64,000 bases of DNA from Anaerolineales bacterium (GTDB lineage: Bacteria; Chloroflexota; Anaerolineae; Anaerolineales; Villigracilaceae): positions 558,001 to 622,000 of the forward strand of contig JABTUU010000001.1 in NCBI GenBank assembly GCA_015075275.1, given 5' to 3'. How positions within the stretch are numbered: the first letter of the stretch is position 1; every line of letters begins with the position of its first letter. The notes under the pieces were generated by a model. The model was given only the letters and a program-made list of their open reading frames with translations. It did not search any database and was not told the origin of the DNA. The position numbers were made by a program, and so were the translations under genes. This document shows positions 7,946-17,623 of the stretch, one piece after another.

Positions 7946-9766
7946 TTACATCACATCAGGCGCTTGAATGTCGAGCAGTCTCAGCGCGTTGGCGATCGTC
8001 TGTTTTGCCGCGGCGACCAGACTCAAGCGGGCATTCTTGATCTTCTCGTCTTCCGATTGCAAGACAGGCACCGCATGATAGAACGAGTGGAACGCGTTCG
8101 CCAGATCATACGCGTACTGCGCCATCACCAGCGGACGATACTCATTTGCCGCTTGTTGAACTTTAGAGGAGAATTGCGAAATCTGCTCGATCAGTTCGAT
8201 TTCATGTTTCGTCAACTCATAGCCAAACTCGTAACTCGTATCTCGTAACTCAACCCCCGCCTCCCGCGCCTTCCTCAAAATACTATTCGCCCTCACATGC
8301 GCGTTCTGAATGTACGGACCCGTCCGCCCGTCGAACGAGAGCGCCTCGTTGATGTCGAACACGATGTCTTTGTTGTTGTCCACTGCCAGCATGGAATAGA
8401 CTAACGCGCCTAAGCCGATCTGTTCGGCGATCTTCACGCGCTCGCCTTCGGGGATGTTTCCACTTCGTTCCGACTCCACTGCCAGCGCTCGCTTGATGGC
8501 TTCGTCGTACACTTCTTTGAAGAGCACGACCCGTCCGCGCCGCGAGGACATGGCGCCTTCGGGCAGACTCACGAAGCCGTAGCCGAGGTGATAGCATTTA
8601 TCCGCTTGGGGGAAGCCCCACAATTTCAAAATGGCAAACGCCTGTTGCAAATGCAATGACTGTCTCACATCCACAACATAGATCGAGCGGTCAACGTGAT
8701 ACGTTTCAAACTTGACCTTCGCCAGCGCGAGGTCTTTTGTCAAATATAAAGTTGTGCCGTCGCGCCGCAAGATCACGTTCGTGCGATACTTCTCTTTAGT
8801 GAGACCGAGTTTCTCGTCAATCTTCACGATTACCGCGCCGCCCTGCGGACGTTCATCGTCTGCGATGCCTTTCTGGATCAACTCCTCGACAATGGCTTTC
8901 GACGGTTCGTCCACTTCCGATTCGTAAAACCAGACGTCCATCTTCACGTCGAGGATTCGCAGAACGTCGCGCAATTCTTCCAGCGCCCACTCGCGCGTCA
9001 CGCGCCACAGCTCGCGCACCGACGGATCGCCCGCGTCATATGCGCGATACATCTCGCGGCGTTCGGCTTCGTACGCCTCGCGTTGCGCAGTTTGTTCGGG
9101 CGTTTCATTTTCTTTCTTTTCTAACAGCGCATTCGCTTCGACGTACAACTTCAACATCCATTGACCGCGTTCATGCACGCCTTGCGGTTCCTGTCCCTTG
9201 TAAAACTTTTCGTACATCCACATCACAGTGATCACGCCGAGTCCCAAGTCGCCTGGATACGAAGCGCGGATCGTTTCAAAACCAGCGAACTCTGTCAGCC
9301 GTGCAAGCGTTTCACCCAACACCGTATTTCGCGCATGACCGATATGAAAAGAATGGAGCGTGTTCGGCTGGGCATATTCCACCATGACTCGCTCGCCTTT
9401 TGCCGCACCCCGCCCAAAGTCCGCGCGAGAGGCGAGAACTTCATCCACAACTCGACGGGCATAATCCGATGTTTTGTAATAGACGTTGAGATAGCCTTTC
9501 ACCGCGTCCACTCGGCTGACTCCGTCCACGCTTCCAATCTGACCTCGAACTTGGTCAGCCATCTCCTGCGCTCTCGTCGGGACGGGTTTGCCCGCTCCCT
9601 TTCCCGCGCGCGCTTCATCCGCCGCTGTCTGAAAAAATGACGTGGCGATTCCCCACTCGCCCGCGAACGGAATCGCCGTCCACTTCAACGGCGCAAGCGC
9701 GATCCCGTTTGCATCGCAATAGGCTTTGATTTTTTCTTCGATGAGTCCTTGTTCTTTTTCAAACAT
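7946..9766 (-). CDS. argS: Arginyl-tRNA synthetase
   Basis: 606 aa class I synthetase charging tRNA-Arg. Order: N-terminal Add1-type domain (about 1-110), the HIGH motif as HIGHARN (about 142), the Rossmann catalytic core, the KMSKS-equivalent MSSRRG (about 400), then an all-helical anticodon-binding domain ending LRLLDIQAPDVM. The N-terminal region VMVEYAQPNTLHSFHIGH is typical. The ATG at 9766 is followed downstream by bioY. The KMSKS loop lacks the second lysine (MSSRRG), a known variant for ArgRS. Confidence 0.97.
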   Translation of the reverse strand: MFEKEQGLIEEKIKAYCDANGIALAPLKWTAIPFAGEWGIATSFFQTAADEARAGKGAGKPVPTRAQEMADQVRGQIGSVDGVSRVDAVKGYLNVYYKTSDYARRVVDEVLASRADFGRGAAKGERVMVEYAQPNTLHSFHIGHARNTVLGETLARLTEFAGFETIRASYPGDLGLGVITVMWMYEKFYKGQEPQGVHERGQWMLKLYVEANALLEKKENETPEQTAQREAYEAERREMYRAYDAGDPSVRELWRVTREWALEELRDVLRILDVKMDVWFYESEVDEPSKAIVEELIQKGIADDERPQGGAVIVKIDEKLGLTKEKYRTNVILRRDGTTLYLTKDLALAKVKFETYHVDRSIYVVDVRQSLHLQQAFAILKLWGFPQADKCYHLGYGFVSLPEGAMSSRRGRVVLFKEVYDEAIKRALAVESERSGNIPEGERVKIAEQIGLGALVYSMLAVDNNKDIVFDINEALSFDGRTGPYIQNAHVRANSILRKAREAGVELRDTSYEFGYELTKHEIELIEQISQFSSKVQQAANEYRPLVMAQYAYDLANAFHSFYHAVPVLQSEDEKIKNARLSLVAAAKQTIANALRLLDIQAPDVM

Positions 9767-9795
9767 AGTCGTGGATTATATCAGCCATGGAAATA

Positions 9796-9823
9796 AAAAG
9801 CGGGAGCCTGCGCTCCCGCTTTT
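9796..9823 (-). terminator. Intrinsic terminator after rpsT
   Basis: A 12-bp stem AAAAGCGGGAGC / GCTCCCGCTTTT (9796-9807 with 9812-9823), loop CTGC. Symmetric A/T flanks let it work in either direction; its natural client is rpsT on the minus strand. Confidence 0.85.
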
Positions 9824-9836
9824 CCGCTTCGAGTAA

Positions 9837-10130
9837 TTATCGCTCCGATGATTTTTTGCCGGCGGAGCTTTGCATCGCATTAAGACGCTTCGCCAATCGG
9901 CTTTTAAGACGCGCTGCTTTGTTTGCATGAGAAACGCCTCTGCCGACAGATCTGTCTAGCTGACTGGCGGCTAACGTTACTGCCGCGCGAGATTCTTCCG
10001 GCGAGTTCTGTTCTAGCGCGATGCGCGCCTGTTTGATAGCCGCGCGGGTTGCGCCGCGGACATTGCGGTTGCGCAAACGGCGTTTTGCATTCTGGCGGTT
10101 GCGTTTGATCTGAGATTGAATGTTAGCCAA
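9837..10130 (-). CDS. rpsT: 30S ribosomal protein S20
   Basis: 97 aa, basic and helical, with the S20 signature NIQSQIKRNRQNAKRRLRNR and central SRAAV..LAASQLDRSVGRGVSHANKAARLKSRLAK spread over two helices. I chose a TTG start at 10130 because family members begin M-A-N-I and the strong Shine-Dalgarno AGAGGAAG lies 5-6 nt upstream; the same frame is open further upstream but that part shows no S20 resemblance. A consensus promoter lies 56 bp upstream and a strong terminator follows, so it is monocistronic. Confidence 0.95.
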   Translation of the reverse strand: MANIQSQIKRNRQNAKRRLRNRNVRGATRAAIKQARIALEQNSPEESRAAVTLAASQLDRSVGRGVSHANKAARLKSRLAKRLNAMQSSAGKKSSER

Positions 10131-10185
10131 GGTCTTCCTCTTTATATTGAATCTTGTTGATTTGTGTTCTTGACACAGAAGCAAT

Positions 10186-10214
10186 ATTGTACATGATGCG
10201 GGCAGAATTGTCCA
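10186..10214 (-). promoter_or_regulatory. rpsT promoter
   Basis: Minus strand: TGGACA (10214-10209), 17-bp spacer, TACAAT (10191-10186), about 56 bp before the TTG start of rpsT. Confidence 0.75.
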
Positions 10215-10236
10215 GAAAGTTTCCGTCGGCGTTAGA

Positions 10237-11466
10237 CTATGGATTGGCGAGAACGACGACGAAGTATCCGCCAAATATGCTGTCGTCTGAGGCGATATAG
10301 ACAGCGCCGATGTTGGAGATGGAGGCGTTGAGAATTTCCGCACGCGACGATGAGTCTTTCATCCACCACTGGAATGCGGTAGTCGGATCGCTTGATGAGG
10401 ATGGATAACGCGCAAAAATCTGCTCAAACACATTCGTAGGCGCGTACCCTTGCATCCGAACGCGAGTTTGCGGCGTGGAGCCGTTCAATCCGGTGTGGCT
10501 AAAATAGTTGTTGCACAGCATGTCTACGGCGTGCGTTCTTGCGGCGGCGACCAATTTTTGATCCACGGTCAGCGCTGGCGCGTTAGCGGCGGCGCGCTCG
10601 GCGTTGATTAAACTAAGCAGTTGGGCGGCATGTTCGCCGTTTTCAGCGTAGCGGCAAGATCCGCTGGCGGTCGTAGGCGCGCTCGTTACGGGGACGGCTG
10701 AAGGCGGCGGCGGATTTATTGGTTGACCGGGAATCGTTGGTGTGACCGGCGTGCTAGTCGGTGGAAGAGTCGGGGTCGCGGTCACCAAGTTGACTGGGAC
10801 TTTCAGCAGTTGTCCGGCGTAGAGTACGTTGGCGTTTTCTAGCTTATTGGCTTTGATGATCGCATCTTCGGTGCTGTTGAATCTTGCGGCAATGCCGGCG
10901 AGTGTATCGTTCAATTCTATAACGTATTGGACTTCCGTCCCGGATTTCAGATCTGGCGGGATCGGCGTGGAAGTGGGGAGCGGCATGCCCGGGTTAGGCA
11001 GTTGGATCACCAGCCCGGGGTATACGATCTGAGTCGTTGGATCAATTCCGCCGCGGGTGGTTGGGTTGAATGGATTCAAGAACAGAATTAGTTTGATTCC
11101 GTCTTTTCCAAGGTTATATTTTTCTACGATTACCGCGAGCGAATCGCCTTCTACGACCGTGTAGGGAAACGGCTCAGATGGCGTAGCGGTTAGAGTGATG
11201 GTTGGCGTATGTGTCACCGTAGCGGTCGCGGTCGGGGTGCGTGTAGCAGTCGGGGTGGGTGTGAGGGTTGCAGTGGGCGTCTCGGTGGCGAATAGAGTCG
11301 TTAGCGGCGTGTTTAGTCCGCTGACGAGCCAAATGACTAGGAAGATTAACCCTAATACGATTAACCCAATCGCTCCATAGCGCAAGAGCGCGCCTTGCGT
11401 GCGCTTGCGCTTACGGAATGAGTTGAGGGCGTTAGAGGCGTTGCCTGAGGAGTCTCTGTTCAGCAT
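10237..11466 (-). CDS. Membrane-anchored LysM-LysM-CAP (SCP/PR1) domain protein
   Basis: 409 aa. A cytoplasmic basic N-terminus and one membrane helix (about 29-51) are followed by a Thr/Pro-rich linker of TPT/TAT repeats (about 60-95), LysM 1 (YTVVEGDSLAVIVEKYN, about 100-150), LysM 2 (YVIELNDTLAGIAARFN, about 180-225), a Pro-rich linker, and a C-terminal CAP domain (about 275-409) with HAVDMLCNNYFSHTG. LysM domains bind peptidoglycan or related glycans; CAP domains are secreted and often metal- or lipid-binding. Inferred to be an extracytoplasmic envelope protein. The Thr/Pro codons create a GTCGGGGTGGGTGT-like DNA repeat near 11200-11290. Confidence 0.85.
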   Translation of the reverse strand: MLNRDSSGNASNALNSFRKRKRTQGALLRYGAIGLIVLGLIFLVIWLVSGLNTPLTTLFATETPTATLTPTPTATRTPTATATVTHTPTITLTATPSEPFPYTVVEGDSLAVIVEKYNLGKDGIKLILFLNPFNPTTRGGIDPTTQIVYPGLVIQLPNPGMPLPTSTPIPPDLKSGTEVQYVIELNDTLAGIAARFNSTEDAIIKANKLENANVLYAGQLLKVPVNLVTATPTLPPTSTPVTPTIPGQPINPPPPSAVPVTSAPTTASGSCRYAENGEHAAQLLSLINAERAAANAPALTVDQKLVAAARTHAVDMLCNNYFSHTGLNGSTPQTRVRMQGYAPTNVFEQIFARYPSSSSDPTTAFQWWMKDSSSRAEILNASISNIGAVYIASDDSIFGGYFVVVLANP

Positions 11467-11534
11467 TGTGTATTCCTTATAAAAGAGCGACCAAGCGATA
11501 AAGTCGTCTGGCGCAGTGGAATAATTCTACCTGA

Positions 11535-11574
11535 AAAAGAAAAACGCGTAGGCGTGTATTTTTCGCGCCTATGC
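11535..11574 (-). terminator. Intrinsic terminator after uvrA
   Basis: On the minus strand GCATAGGCG and CGCCTACGC pair (11574-11566 with 11554-11546), followed by GTTTTTCTTTTT. Begins 13 bp after the uvrA stop. Confidence 0.85.
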
Positions 11575-11586
11575 ATGTATATGCAT

Positions 11587-14466
11587 TTACTTCTCCAAAT
11601 GTTCCCGCAGATATTTTCCCGTGTACGAGCCTTTGACCTTCATCACTTGCTCGGGCGTTCCTTCGGCGATGAGCTCGCCGCCGCGGTCGCCGCCTTCGGG
11701 TCCAAGGTCAATGACCCAGTCTGCCACTTTGATGATGTCAAGATTATGTTCGATGATCAACACCGAGTTGCCGGCATCTACAAGCCTTTGCAAAACCTCG
11801 ATCAACTTATGCACGTCCGCCGCGTGGAGTCCGACGGATGGCTCATCCAACACATATAGCGTTCGCCCTGTTGCGCGGCGCGACAACTCTTTGGATAATT
11901 TCACGCGCTGCGCCTCGCCGCCGGAGAGCGTAGTCGCAGGTTGACCGATGCGCACGTATCCTAACCCGACTTCTTGCAGTAATTTCAGCTTATTCTCCAT
12001 GTGCGGGTAATTCTTAAACTCTTCAAGCGCCTGATCAACGGTCATATCCAAAATATCGGAGATCGAATACTTATCGCGAAATAACACTTGTAAGGTCTCG
12101 CGATTAAATCGTTTGCCGTGGCATACGTCGCATGGCACGTACACGTCGGGTAAGAATTGCATCTCAACCCGCAACTCGCCCTGTCCCTGGCAGGCTTCAC
12201 AGCGCCCGCCATGCACGTTGAAAGAAAAGCGGCCGGGTTTATATCCGCGTATTTTCGATTCGGGCAATTCCGCAAACAATTTGCGAATCTCGTCGAACAA
12301 ACCAGTGTAGGTGCCGGGGTTCGAGCGTGGCGTGCGTCCAATGGGCGACTGGTCAATGTTAATGATCTTATCGAGATGTTCCACGCCGAGAATCTTTTTG
12401 TGTTCGCCGGCTTGCGTGCGCGCGCCCATCAACTTTGCGGCGAGCGCGTTATACAAAATGTCGCTCATCAACGTGGACTTGCCCGAGCCTGAAACGCCGG
12501 TGATGCATACCAATTTACCAAGCGGGATGGATACGTCAATATTTTTCAGATTATTTGCAGACGCGCCCACGATCTTGAGACTCTTCCCATTCCCCTCGCG
12601 CCTCTCTTTCGGGACTTCGACCTGCTTGCGCCCTGAGAGATATTGCCCTGTCAGCGACTTGGGATGCGCAATGATCTGTTTAGGCGTTCCCTTTGCGACA
12701 ACCTGCCCGCCGAGTTCGCCCGCCGCCGGACCAAGATCAATCACCCAGTCCGCCTCGCGTATCGTTTCATCGTCATGCTCCACGACCAGAACTGTGTTGC
12801 CTAAATCGCGCAAACCTTTGAGCGTTTCAAGCAAGCGCGAATTATCGCGCGGGTGCAGTCCGATCGAAGGTTCGTCCAACACATACAGCACGCCAACCAA
12901 CCGCGAGCCGACTTGAGTCGCCAAGCGAATCCGCTGCGCCTCGCCGCCGGAGAGAGTCACGGCAGAACGATTCAACGTCAAATAATCCAAGCCGACGTTG
13001 ACGAGGAATGTCAGCCGCTCGTGAATCTCTTTGATGACGCGCTCAGCGATCGCTTTTTGTTTTGAAGTGAGCGGAGAATTTTTTCCAGAGAGTTTCTTCA
13101 CCCAATCTAGTGTTTGCAACACGGGCCACGAGTTGGCTTCCACGATGTTGACGTCGTCTACCGTTACTGCCAGCGCGGCGGGATTCAACCGTTTGCCCTT
13201 ACAACTTGGGCATGGACGGTCAGACATGAATTCCGAAATTTTTTCGCGGATGTATTCCGAATTGGTTTCGCGGTAACGCCGTTCGAGGTTGGTGATCACG
13301 CCTTCGAACGCGCGCGAAAACTTGAACTCGTTTCCGTTCCCGCTTTGATACGTCATCTGGATTTGTTTATCACCGGTTCCATACAAAACAATTTTGAGTT
13401 GTTCTTTCGATAATTCTTTAACCGGCGCATCCATATCTATCTTGAATACTTTAGCGGCGTTGCTCAGGCTTTGCCAATAGTAGCCGCCGTCTGTTTTCGG
13501 TCCGCTCCATTCCATGCTGGCGATAGCGCCTTCGTTGAGCGACAGGTCGCGGTCCGGGATGATGCGCTCCGGATCAATTTCCAATTTTGAGCCGAGTCCC
13601 TGACAATCCGGACACGCTCCCTGCGGAGTGTTGAACGAGAACGTGCGCGACTCCACTTCGGGAATCGTCGTCCCATGTTCGGGGCAGGCGAGGTGTTCGG
13701 AGAATTGGATGTCCTCTTTTTTGTCCACGAGGTTGATCGTGAGATAGCCTTCGCCGAATTTGAGCGCGGTCTCGATAGAATCGGTCAAGCGCGTTAGCGC
13801 AGATCTCTGCTCTTCTTTCGAACCTTCTCGCGAAATAACGAGCCGGTCTACGACTGCCTCGATCGTGTGTTGCTTGTAGCGGTCGAGTTCGATTTCGTCG
13901 TCGAGCGAGTGAACCGTTCCGTCTACGCGAGCGCGCGTGAAGCCAGCCTTGCGAATCTCCTCGAAGACGGCTTGATACGTCCCTTTGCGTCCGCGCACGA
14001 GTGGCGCCAGCGCGAGGATGCGCGTCCCTTCCGGCAAAGCGTAGACCTTGTCCACGATCTCCTGCGCCGATTGCTTGGTTACCTCGCGTCCGCAGATTGG
14101 GCAGTGCGGAACACCGGTGCGCGCGAATAGCAGGCGCATGTAGTCGTAGATTTCCGTCACTGTGCCGACGGTCGAACGCGGGTTGTGGCTGGTGGATTTT
14201 TGGTCAATGGATACGGCGGGGGAGAGTCCCTCAATGTAGTCCACGTCTGGCTTATTCATTTGACCGATGAACTGGCGCGCGTACGCGGAAAGCGACTCGA
14301 CGTAGCGTCGTTGCCCTTCGGCGAAGATTGTGTCAAACGCCAGCGACGATTTGCCCGACCCCGATAAACCGGTGATGACAACAAATTTATCGCGCGGGAT
14401 TTCAATAGTGATGTTTTTTAAGTTGTGGACGCGTGCGCCTACAACGCGAATAGTGTTGGGTGACAT
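11587..14466 (-). CDS. uvrA: UvrABC excinuclease subunit A
   Basis: 959 aa, the usual UvrA length. Two ABC ATPase modules: Walker [15 protein letters not shown] (about 34) and GVSGSGKST (about 645), two LSGGEAQR signatures, and Walker B segments ending VLDEPS. Zinc modules are visible as CPIC (about 121), CPEHG/CPDCQG (about 263-285), CPSCKG (about 413) and [14 protein letters not shown] (about 740-765). It recognises helix-distorting DNA lesions and loads UvrB. The ATG at 14466 is preceded by an extended -10 promoter. No recognisable SOS operator was identified. Confidence 0.98.
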   Translation of the reverse strand: MSPNTIRVVGARVHNLKNITIEIPRDKFVVITGLSGSGKSSLAFDTIFAEGQRRYVESLSAYARQFIGQMNKPDVDYIEGLSPAVSIDQKSTSHNPRSTVGTVTEIYDYMRLLFARTGVPHCPICGREVTKQSAQEIVDKVYALPEGTRILALAPLVRGRKGTYQAVFEEIRKAGFTRARVDGTVHSLDDEIELDRYKQHTIEAVVDRLVISREGSKEEQRSALTRLTDSIETALKFGEGYLTINLVDKKEDIQFSEHLACPEHGTTIPEVESRTFSFNTPQGACPDCQGLGSKLEIDPERIIPDRDLSLNEGAIASMEWSGPKTDGGYYWQSLSNAAKVFKIDMDAPVKELSKEQLKIVLYGTGDKQIQMTYQSGNGNEFKFSRAFEGVITNLERRYRETNSEYIREKISEFMSDRPCPSCKGKRLNPAALAVTVDDVNIVEANSWPVLQTLDWVKKLSGKNSPLTSKQKAIAERVIKEIHERLTFLVNVGLDYLTLNRSAVTLSGGEAQRIRLATQVGSRLVGVLYVLDEPSIGLHPRDNSRLLETLKGLRDLGNTVLVVEHDDETIREADWVIDLGPAAGELGGQVVAKGTPKQIIAHPKSLTGQYLSGRKQVEVPKERREGNGKSLKIVGASANNLKNIDVSIPLGKLVCITGVSGSGKSTLMSDILYNALAAKLMGARTQAGEHKKILGVEHLDKIINIDQSPIGRTPRSNPGTYTGLFDEIRKLFAELPESKIRGYKPGRFSFNVHGGRCEACQGQGELRVEMQFLPDVYVPCDVCHGKRFNRETLQVLFRDKYSISDILDMTVDQALEEFKNYPHMENKLKLLQEVGLGYVRIGQPATTLSGGEAQRVKLSKELSRRATGRTLYVLDEPSVGLHAADVHKLIEVLQRLVDAGNSVLIIEHNLDIIKVADWVIDLGPEGGDRGGELIAEGTPEQVMKVKGSYTGKYLREHLEK

Positions 14467-14485
14467 GGAATTCCTCGAACCTAGG

Positions 14486-14494
14486 ATTATAGCA
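14486..14494 (-). promoter_or_regulatory. Extended -10 promoter of uvrA
   Basis: Minus-strand TGC-TATAAT (14494-14486), 19 bp before the uvrA ATG; no good -35 hexamer at 17 bp. Confidence 0.6.
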
Positions 14495-14601
14495 CATTTG
14501 TTTCATTTATTACCGCGCGTTTGCGTAAATCTTTCTGAGCGGCGTTCTTTTTCGACTCGCCATTATATCAATCGCGCCTATCATGAAATTAAAATGTTGC
14601 A

Positions 14602-14610
14602 TGTTATACT
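14602..14610 (+). promoter_or_regulatory. Extended -10 promoter of the sigma/DegV operon
   Basis: TGT-TATACT at 14602-14610, about 62 bp before the TTG start of the sigma gene, with no clear -35. Confidence 0.5.
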
Positions 14611-14671
14611 CCCTGCAACTTCTAAAACCCGGCGGGGTTATTATGTTCAACTTCGCCGGTAGGATGTTTCC

Positions 14672-15244
14672 TTGGCGGATTTGGAATTCAACGAAGACGA
14701 AACGCTGGCGCGCGCATCGCAAGGCGACCGAGATGCGTTCGGCTTGCTCTACGAAAAATACATAGATCGAATCTTCAACTATGTATATTATCGTACGGGT
14801 AATTTGCACGATGCGGAAGACCTTACAGCGCGCGTTTTTCAACGAGCGATGAATCATATTGAGAATTATCGCGATCGCGGCGTCCCGTTTTCGGCGTGGC
14901 TGTACCGCATCGCTCATAATTTGGTCGCCAATTGGCACCGCGATCGCAGTCGCAAGCAGGAAATTCCATTGGATGAAATACCGAGTCAGCCTACTCGAGG
15001 CGATCATCCTGAACGGAGCTTGGTTCGCGTGCAAGAGCAGGACGCGCTGTTGACACTTATCCGCCAACTGCCTCCGGAACGACAAACTTTGTTGATTTTG
15101 AAATTCGTAGAGAACCTATCCAATGCAGAGATCGGGCAAGTAATGAACAGAAGCGAAGGCGCCGTGAAAAGCTTATATCATCGAACGTTGCTGGCATTGC
15201 GCGATCAGCTAGGCGACCAACACATTAATCTGGATGGAGAATAG
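14672..15244 (+). CDS. ECF-type sigma-70 family RNA polymerase sigma factor
   Basis: 190 aa with only regions 2 and 4. Region 2 (about 20-90) contains FGLLYEKYIDRIFNYVYYR, DAEDLTARVF and the region-2.4-like RDRGVPFSAWLYRIAHNLVA. Region 4 (about 125-185) contains LPPERQTLLILKF and the HTH LSNAEIGQVMNRSEGAVKSL. It directs RNA polymerase to a specific regulon. Start TTG 14672 is supported by AGGA 8 nt upstream. It leads a tight operon: the degV-family gene follows after 3 bp, then a small membrane protein that may be its anti-sigma partner. Confidence 0.92.
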   Translation: MADLEFNEDETLARASQGDRDAFGLLYEKYIDRIFNYVYYRTGNLHDAEDLTARVFQRAMNHIENYRDRGVPFSAWLYRIAHNLVANWHRDRSRKQEIPLDEIPSQPTRGDHPERSLVRVQEQDALLTLIRQLPPERQTLLILKFVENLSNAEIGQVMNRSEGAVKSLYHRTLLALRDQLGDQHINLDGE

Positions 15245-15247
15245 GCG

Positions 15248-16099
15248 ATGTTGAGAATTGTCATGGATGGCGCTGGAGATATCCTGCCCGAGTGGAGCGA
15301 GGAATATGGCATTGACGTGATTCCGGTGAATATTCTGTTCGGAGAGAAATCCTATTTGCAGGGAGTTGAGATAGACAATGAAGGATTCTACAAAATGGTG
15401 GACGAGTATCGGAAAGTTCCGAAAACCTCGCAGCCCTCGCCCCATCAATTTGTAGAATTCTATCGAAAGATCGCACAAAAAGGCGACACGATTCTTTCTA
15501 TTCACATCACCGCGAAATTGTCCGGCACATACGCGTCAGCCGTTGCCGCCGCGCAAGAAGTGAAAGACGAATTCAATGTTATTCCCATCGACTCGGCGCT
15601 GGGATCGTTGGGTATTGGCTTGTTATGCCGCGAAGCGCGTAAATTAGAGCGAGCGGGCAGAAGCCTGGATGAAATTATACGTTACATCGAGAATGTTAAA
15701 TACCGGGCGCGTACGACGCTTACGCTTGATACGTTGGAATACGCGAGGATGTCGGGGCGTGTGAAAACGCTGCAAGCCGCGTTGGCATCCGCGCTTAATA
15801 TCAAACCGATCGCGGTCTTGCGCGACGGCGATTTAAACATGACCGAACGCGTTCGCACTCGTAAAGCCGCGCTCAGCCGCGTGATCGAGATTCCTAAAGA
15901 AGAATTCAAAGATACGCCCGTCGTCTTGGCTGCGCTCCATGCGCGCGACCCTAAATCTGGCGAGGCGCTGCTCGAAGAAGCGAAAAAACATTTCAATTAT
16001 AAAGAAGCTATGATGAGCGACCTTGCCATTGCGGTTGCGGCAAATCTTGGTCCTGGAACTGTAGGGTTAATTGTATATCCTTTTGAGTCAACAGCGTGA
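15248..16099 (+). CDS. DegV family (fatty-acid-binding) protein
   Basis: 283 aa. DegV/FakB-type proteins hold a fatty acid between two domains and, where FakA kinases exist, present it for phosphorylation. Seen: N-terminal VMDGAGDILPEWSEEYGIDVIPVNI, the TSQPSPHQF loop that binds the carboxylate (Thr-Ser pair, about residue 58-60), HITAKLSGTYASA (about 91) and a central DS residue pair after PID. No FakA gene is in view. The gene lies 3 bp after the sigma factor and 6 bp before the next gene, so all three are translated from one message. Confidence 0.92.
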   Translation: MLRIVMDGAGDILPEWSEEYGIDVIPVNILFGEKSYLQGVEIDNEGFYKMVDEYRKVPKTSQPSPHQFVEFYRKIAQKGDTILSIHITAKLSGTYASAVAAAQEVKDEFNVIPIDSALGSLGIGLLCREARKLERAGRSLDEIIRYIENVKYRARTTLTLDTLEYARMSGRVKTLQAALASALNIKPIAVLRDGDLNMTERVRTRKAALSRVIEIPKEEFKDTPVVLAALHARDPKSGEALLEEAKKHFNYKEAMMSDLAIAVAANLGPGTVGLIVYPFESTA

Positions 16100-16105
16100 G
16101 AAGAA

Positions 16106-16372
16106 ATGAAACGACGCACAATACATAATTTTGACGGAGAATTTAACACCCTTGAGGCGCGTCTGGCGGGAACCTTGAAGCGGGTTTCGCCTCCGAGCGA
16201 TCTGATGCGCCGCTTGCATGAACGTATTCGCCTGCCCGCGCGCAAAGAGATCGTTCTTCGCGTCCAAGATTGGAATAGGCTCTTTCTGATCTTTGGCGGA
16301 GTAATGTCTGGGATGGTGGCGCTGATAACCGTTGCGCGCGCGCTTTTTCATCTGGCTCGTAGACCTGCGTAA
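16106..16372 (+). CDS. Small membrane protein, candidate anti-sigma partner
   Basis: 88 aa: a polar N-terminal half with VSPPSDLMRRLHERIRLP, a linker, then a single membrane helix (about 60-78, LFLIFGGVMSGMVALITVA). A short cytoplasmic N-terminus plus one helix, encoded two genes after an ECF sigma factor, is an arrangement typical of small anti-sigma factors, but no zinc-binding HxxxCxxC motif is present and no family was recognised. The anti-sigma role is inference from context. A strong terminator follows immediately. Confidence 0.6.
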   Translation: MKRRTIHNFDGEFNTLEARLAGTLKRVSPPSDLMRRLHERIRLPARKEIVLRVQDWNRLFLIFGGVMSGMVALITVARALFHLARRPA

Positions 16373-16375
16373 GCC

Positions 16376-16407
16376 AACGCGCCCCGCCGAAGTTGCCGGG
16401 GCGCGTT
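16376..16407. terminator. Bidirectional terminator between convergent genes
   Basis: An 11-bp GC-rich stem AACGCGCCCCG / CGGGGCGCGTT (16376-16386 with 16397-16407), then ATTATTT on the plus side. Separates the sigma operon from the convergent minus-strand genes. Confidence 0.8.
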
Positions 16408-16408
16408 A

Positions 16409-16732
16409 TTATTTAAGCAACGTCTGGCATAACGTGCGCGCTTCGGCGATCAAATCTACCTGAATGGGGAGTTTGAATTCGACGGTAACGCGTAAAGTCA
16501 AATGCTCGATGATCGGTCTCAACTCGGGCGGAAGGCGCGGGTCTTCTTTGATTAAGTTGAGTAGATCCATCGCGCTCGAACTGAGAGGGCGAACTCCCCT
16601 GCGGAGTAGGTATTCTCGAATAGCGACGCCTGCCGCCCGCCTTGCGCAGACGCGCGCCCGACCTTCGTTGCCCTGCGCACGAGCTTGTTCGGCTTGTTCT
16701 AACTCGAAGGCGATTTCGGCTGTTGGGTCCAT
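16409..16732 (-). CDS. Small helical HEPN-like protein, function unknown
   Basis: 107 aa from ATG 16732; a TTG at 16747 that overlaps the upstream stop codon (TTGA) would add five residues. It is all-helical, with ARAQGNEGRARVCARRAAGVAIREYL resembling the first helices of HEPN-type proteins, but the HEPN catalytic RxxxxH is not seen. Translationally coupled to the preceding glycosyltransferase gene. No role can be assigned. Confidence 0.6.
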   Translation of the reverse strand: MDPTAEIAFELEQAEQARAQGNEGRARVCARRAAGVAIREYLLRRGVRPLSSSAMDLLNLIKEDPRLPPELRPIIEHLTLRVTVEFKLPIQVDLIAEARTLCQTLLK

Positions 16733-16743
16733 AGGCGCGCCGG

Positions 16744-17424
16744 TCAATCGGATACCCGGTACCGAATCAGCGCCCAGACCGCCTCGAACGCGTCTTTGAG
16801 TCCGATCTTTTTACCTTCATCGTAATCGCGCGGATGAAATGAAATCGGCACTTCGTAGATGCGGAATCTGCGTTTCAATACTTTTGCGGTGAACTCCGGC
16901 TCGAAGTTGAAGCGTTTGGAACGGATTTTCATATCTTGAATCACTTCGCGCCGAAAGACCTTATAGCCGGTTTCCATATCGGTCAAGATCGAATCGTAAA
17001 GGATGTTGGTCATTAATGTAAGCAATTGATTCGCCACCTGATGCCAGAACATGGCGACGCGATGCGGCGCGCCAAGGAAACGCGATCCGTAGACTACGTC
17101 GGCAAGACCTTCCACGATGGGTTGGAGCAAGGCGGGGTAGTCGCGCGGATCATATTCTAGATCGGCGTCTTGAATCAGAATCACGTCGCCGCGCGCGGCT
17201 CGGATGCCGGTGACGACGGCTGCGCCTTTCCCTTGATTCTTCTCGTGGAATAAGACTCGAACGTTGGCTTCGCTTAAAGAATTGAGGACTTCTCGCGTAC
17301 CGTCCTGCGACGCATCGTCAACTACGACGATTTCCGCAGCGAGGTTGGTGTTTTGCACCCGCGTTAGAATCTCGCGGATGTGATGAACTTCATTGTAAAC
17401 TGGGATGACGACGGAAAGATTCAT
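16744..17424 (-). CDS. Family 2 glycosyltransferase (polyprenyl-phosphate sugar synthase-like)
   Basis: 226 aa, a single GT-A domain. Seen: SVVIPVYNE at the N-terminus, VVDDASQDGT, then IQDADLEYDP with the Asp-x-Asp metal site (about 87-89), and a C-terminal EVPISFHPRDYDEGKKIG motif typical of dolichyl-/undecaprenyl-phosphate mannose or glucose synthases. It lacks the C-terminal membrane helices of GtrB-type enzymes. Likely loads a sugar onto a lipid carrier for envelope glycan or protein glycosylation. Overlaps the start region of the downstream small gene. Confidence 0.88.
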   Translation of the reverse strand: MNLSVVIPVYNEVHHIREILTRVQNTNLAAEIVVVDDASQDGTREVLNSLSEANVRVLFHEKNQGKGAAVVTGIRAARGDVILIQDADLEYDPRDYPALLQPIVEGLADVVYGSRFLGAPHRVAMFWHQVANQLLTLMTNILYDSILTDMETGYKVFRREVIQDMKIRSKRFNFEPEFTAKVLKRRFRIYEVPISFHPRDYDEGKKIGLKDAFEAVWALIRYRVSD

Positions 17425-17539
17425 GCGCTGGATTATATTCGAGAAGTTTATTTATGGATGAATCGGTTCGGCGCGAGGACAATGAAAAGGGTGCGTACGA
17501 CATGGAAATGAAACGCTCAAATTGTGAAAAGCAGCAATA

Positions 17540-17583
17540 TAAATAGAACCTCCGAGAGCGACGGCTCTTAAAGGTTCTATTTA
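17540..17583 (-). terminator. Hairpin downstream of glnA
   Basis: The outer stem TAAATAGAACCT / AGGTTCTATTTA (17540-17551 with 17572-17583) encloses a second stem GAGAGC / GCTCTT. Lies 40 bp after the glnA stop on the minus strand; likely transcript 3' end. Confidence 0.6.
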
Positions 17584-17623
17584 TGATTCTTGATTCTCTT
17601 GTATACTTCAATCGCTTCGGCGG

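Noticed and set aside
11195..11290. GT-rich tandem DNA repeat as a regulatory or minisatellite element
   Set aside because: It lies within the LysM-CAP gene and simply encodes the Thr/Pro/Ala linker; codon repetition explains it.
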